NCBI GenBank assembly: GCA_016793685.1
Contig: JAEULX010000034.1
Span: forward strand, 1 to 6,711
Direction: 5' to 3'
DNA from: Bradyrhizobiaceae bacterium
GTDB taxonomy: Bacteria; Pseudomonadota; Alphaproteobacteria; Rhizobiales; Xanthobacteraceae
DNA length: 6,711 bases
Shown piece after piece: positions 6,121 to 6,711 of this stretch. The notes under the pieces were generated by a model. It saw nothing but the letters and a program-made list of their open reading frames with translations. It did no database searches and was not told where the DNA came from. Each line of letters begins with the position of its first letter. The stretch's first letter is position 1. A program made the position numbers and the translations under genes.

Positions 6121-6711
6121 CTAGGCGGCCGCGGAGCGCTGGTCGCGCAGGCGGCGGAAGCGCACCAGCGTGTACACGCCGAACGGCTTGACCGGACGAC
6201 GCTCGATCAGTTCGGCGCCGCCATGATTGCGCGCCCAGGCGGCAAGCCGGGCGAACGGAAACTCGGGCCGGAGCCCGAGCGCCCGCGCGGGCTGCGCGCA
6301 CCAACGCTCGATCGCGGCGGTGACGCCGGTCTCCGAATAAAGATGATTCACGAGAATGATTTCGCCGCCCGGCCGCACCACCCGCGCGCACTCGGTGAGC
6401 ACGCGCTCGGCGTCGGCGACCAATGTGATGACGAACTGCGCGACGACGCAGTTGAACGACGCATCGGGGAAGGCGAGATTCTCCGCATCCATCACCATGA
6501 CGGACTTCACGTGCGGATACTGGCCGGTGGCGAGCCGCGCCTGCGCCTTGGCGACCATCGGCTCCGAGAGATCGATGCCGACGATCTCGGTGGTGTGATC
6601 ATAGTCGGAAAACGACAAGCCGGTGCCGACGCCGACTTCGAGGATGCGACCGCCGACCTCGCGCGCGGCCGCGGCGGCGGCGCGCCGGCCGGTCTCGAAG
6701 ATCGGTCCGCA
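6121..6711 (-). CDS. pmtA: Phosphatidylethanolamine N-methyltransferase, Rhodobacter-type (5' end beyond window edge)
   Basis: This is a class I SAM-dependent methyltransferase that probably adds methyl groups to phosphatidylethanolamine to make phosphatidylcholine at the inner membrane. The frame is open to the right window edge, giving 196 visible residues and a TAG stop at 6121-6123; the missing N-terminus is probably only about 20-30 residues. Counting from the edge, GPIFETGRRAA comes first, followed by the SAM-binding motif LEVGVGTG (24-31), the acidic strand end GIDLSEPM (45-52), MDAENLAFPDASF and ARVVRPGGEIILVNH. The C-terminal RPEFPF and IERRPVKPFG stretches resemble PmtA/PmtX of the UbiE-like Rhodobacter class rather than the Sinorhizobium class. 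A TTG at 6618 could be misread as a start, but it lies after the SAM motif and would remove the cofactor site. A related lipid or quinone methyltransferase (UbiE-like) is the main alternative. Confidence 0.8.
   Translation of the reverse strand, partial: CGPIFETGRRAAAAAAREVGGRILEVGVGTGLSFSDYDHTTEIVGIDLSEPMVAKAQARLATGQYPHVKSVMVMDAENLAFPDASFNCVVAQFVITLVADAERVLTECARVVRPGGEIILVNHLYSETGVTAAIERWCAQPARALGLRPEFPFARLAAWARNHGGAELIERRPVKPFGVYTLVRFRRLRDQRSAAA

Noticed and set aside
1..6711. CRISPR array, tRNA, rRNA, insertion sequence, toxin-antitoxin or defence genes
   Set aside because: Reading both strands showed no regularly spaced repeats, no tRNA-like cloverleaf, no transposase or integrase motifs and no small paired toxin-antitoxin-like frames outside the genes listed.

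Overview
The window looks like a chromosomal segment of a GC-rich alphaproteobacterium, most likely of the order Hyphomicrobiales (Rhizobiales), in the Bradyrhizobium/Rhodopseudomonas/Xanthobacteraceae range. Four things point there: strong G/C preference at third codon positions; a STAS-domain-fused MlaE permease; a Rhodobacter-type phosphatidylethanolamine N-methyltransferase (phosphatidylcholine is a common alphaproteobacterial membrane lipid); and an intergenic palindromic repeat of a type I recall as dispersed through rhizobial genomes. This placement is an inference, since no rRNA or marker gene is present.

Layout. Positions 1-2520 carry a minus-strand operon for an Mla-type (MCE) phospholipid ABC transporter, read right to left: STAS-MlaE permease, MlaF ATPase, and MlaD substrate-binding protein, which is cut by the left window edge. 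The genes are tightly packed: mlaE and mlaF are 2 nt apart and mlaF and mlaD 17 nt apart. A 130-nt divergent intergenic region (2521-2650) separates this operon from a plus-strand enolase-superfamily epimerase/racemase (2651-3634, DgcA or L-Ala-D/L-Glu epimerase type). That gene converges on a minus-strand MFS transporter of the HcaT-like type (3769-4947). The 134-nt gap between them is almost filled by a palindromic repeat that could end transcription from both sides. Further right on the minus strand lie a fold-type II PLP threonine/serine dehydratase (5053-6054) and a phosphatidylethanolamine N-methyltransferase (6121 to beyond the right edge).

How the genes relate. MlaEFD moves phospholipids between the inner and outer membranes, and PmtA makes phosphatidylcholine, so two envelope-lipid functions lie within about 4 kb of each other, although three unrelated-looking genes separate them. 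The epimerase and the dehydratase both act on amino acids or their derivatives (D-Glu or muropeptide-derived dipeptides; Thr/Ser). The MFS protein between them has no identifiable substrate. The minus-strand genes from pmtA to the MFS gene could be co-transcribed (gaps of 66 and 105 nt), but no promoter or terminator settles this.

No gene-free stretch exceeds 300 bases. I found no tRNA, rRNA, CRISPR array, insertion sequence or prophage gene. The region reads as ordinary core/accessory metabolism; the most notable non-coding item is the repeat at 3658-3772.
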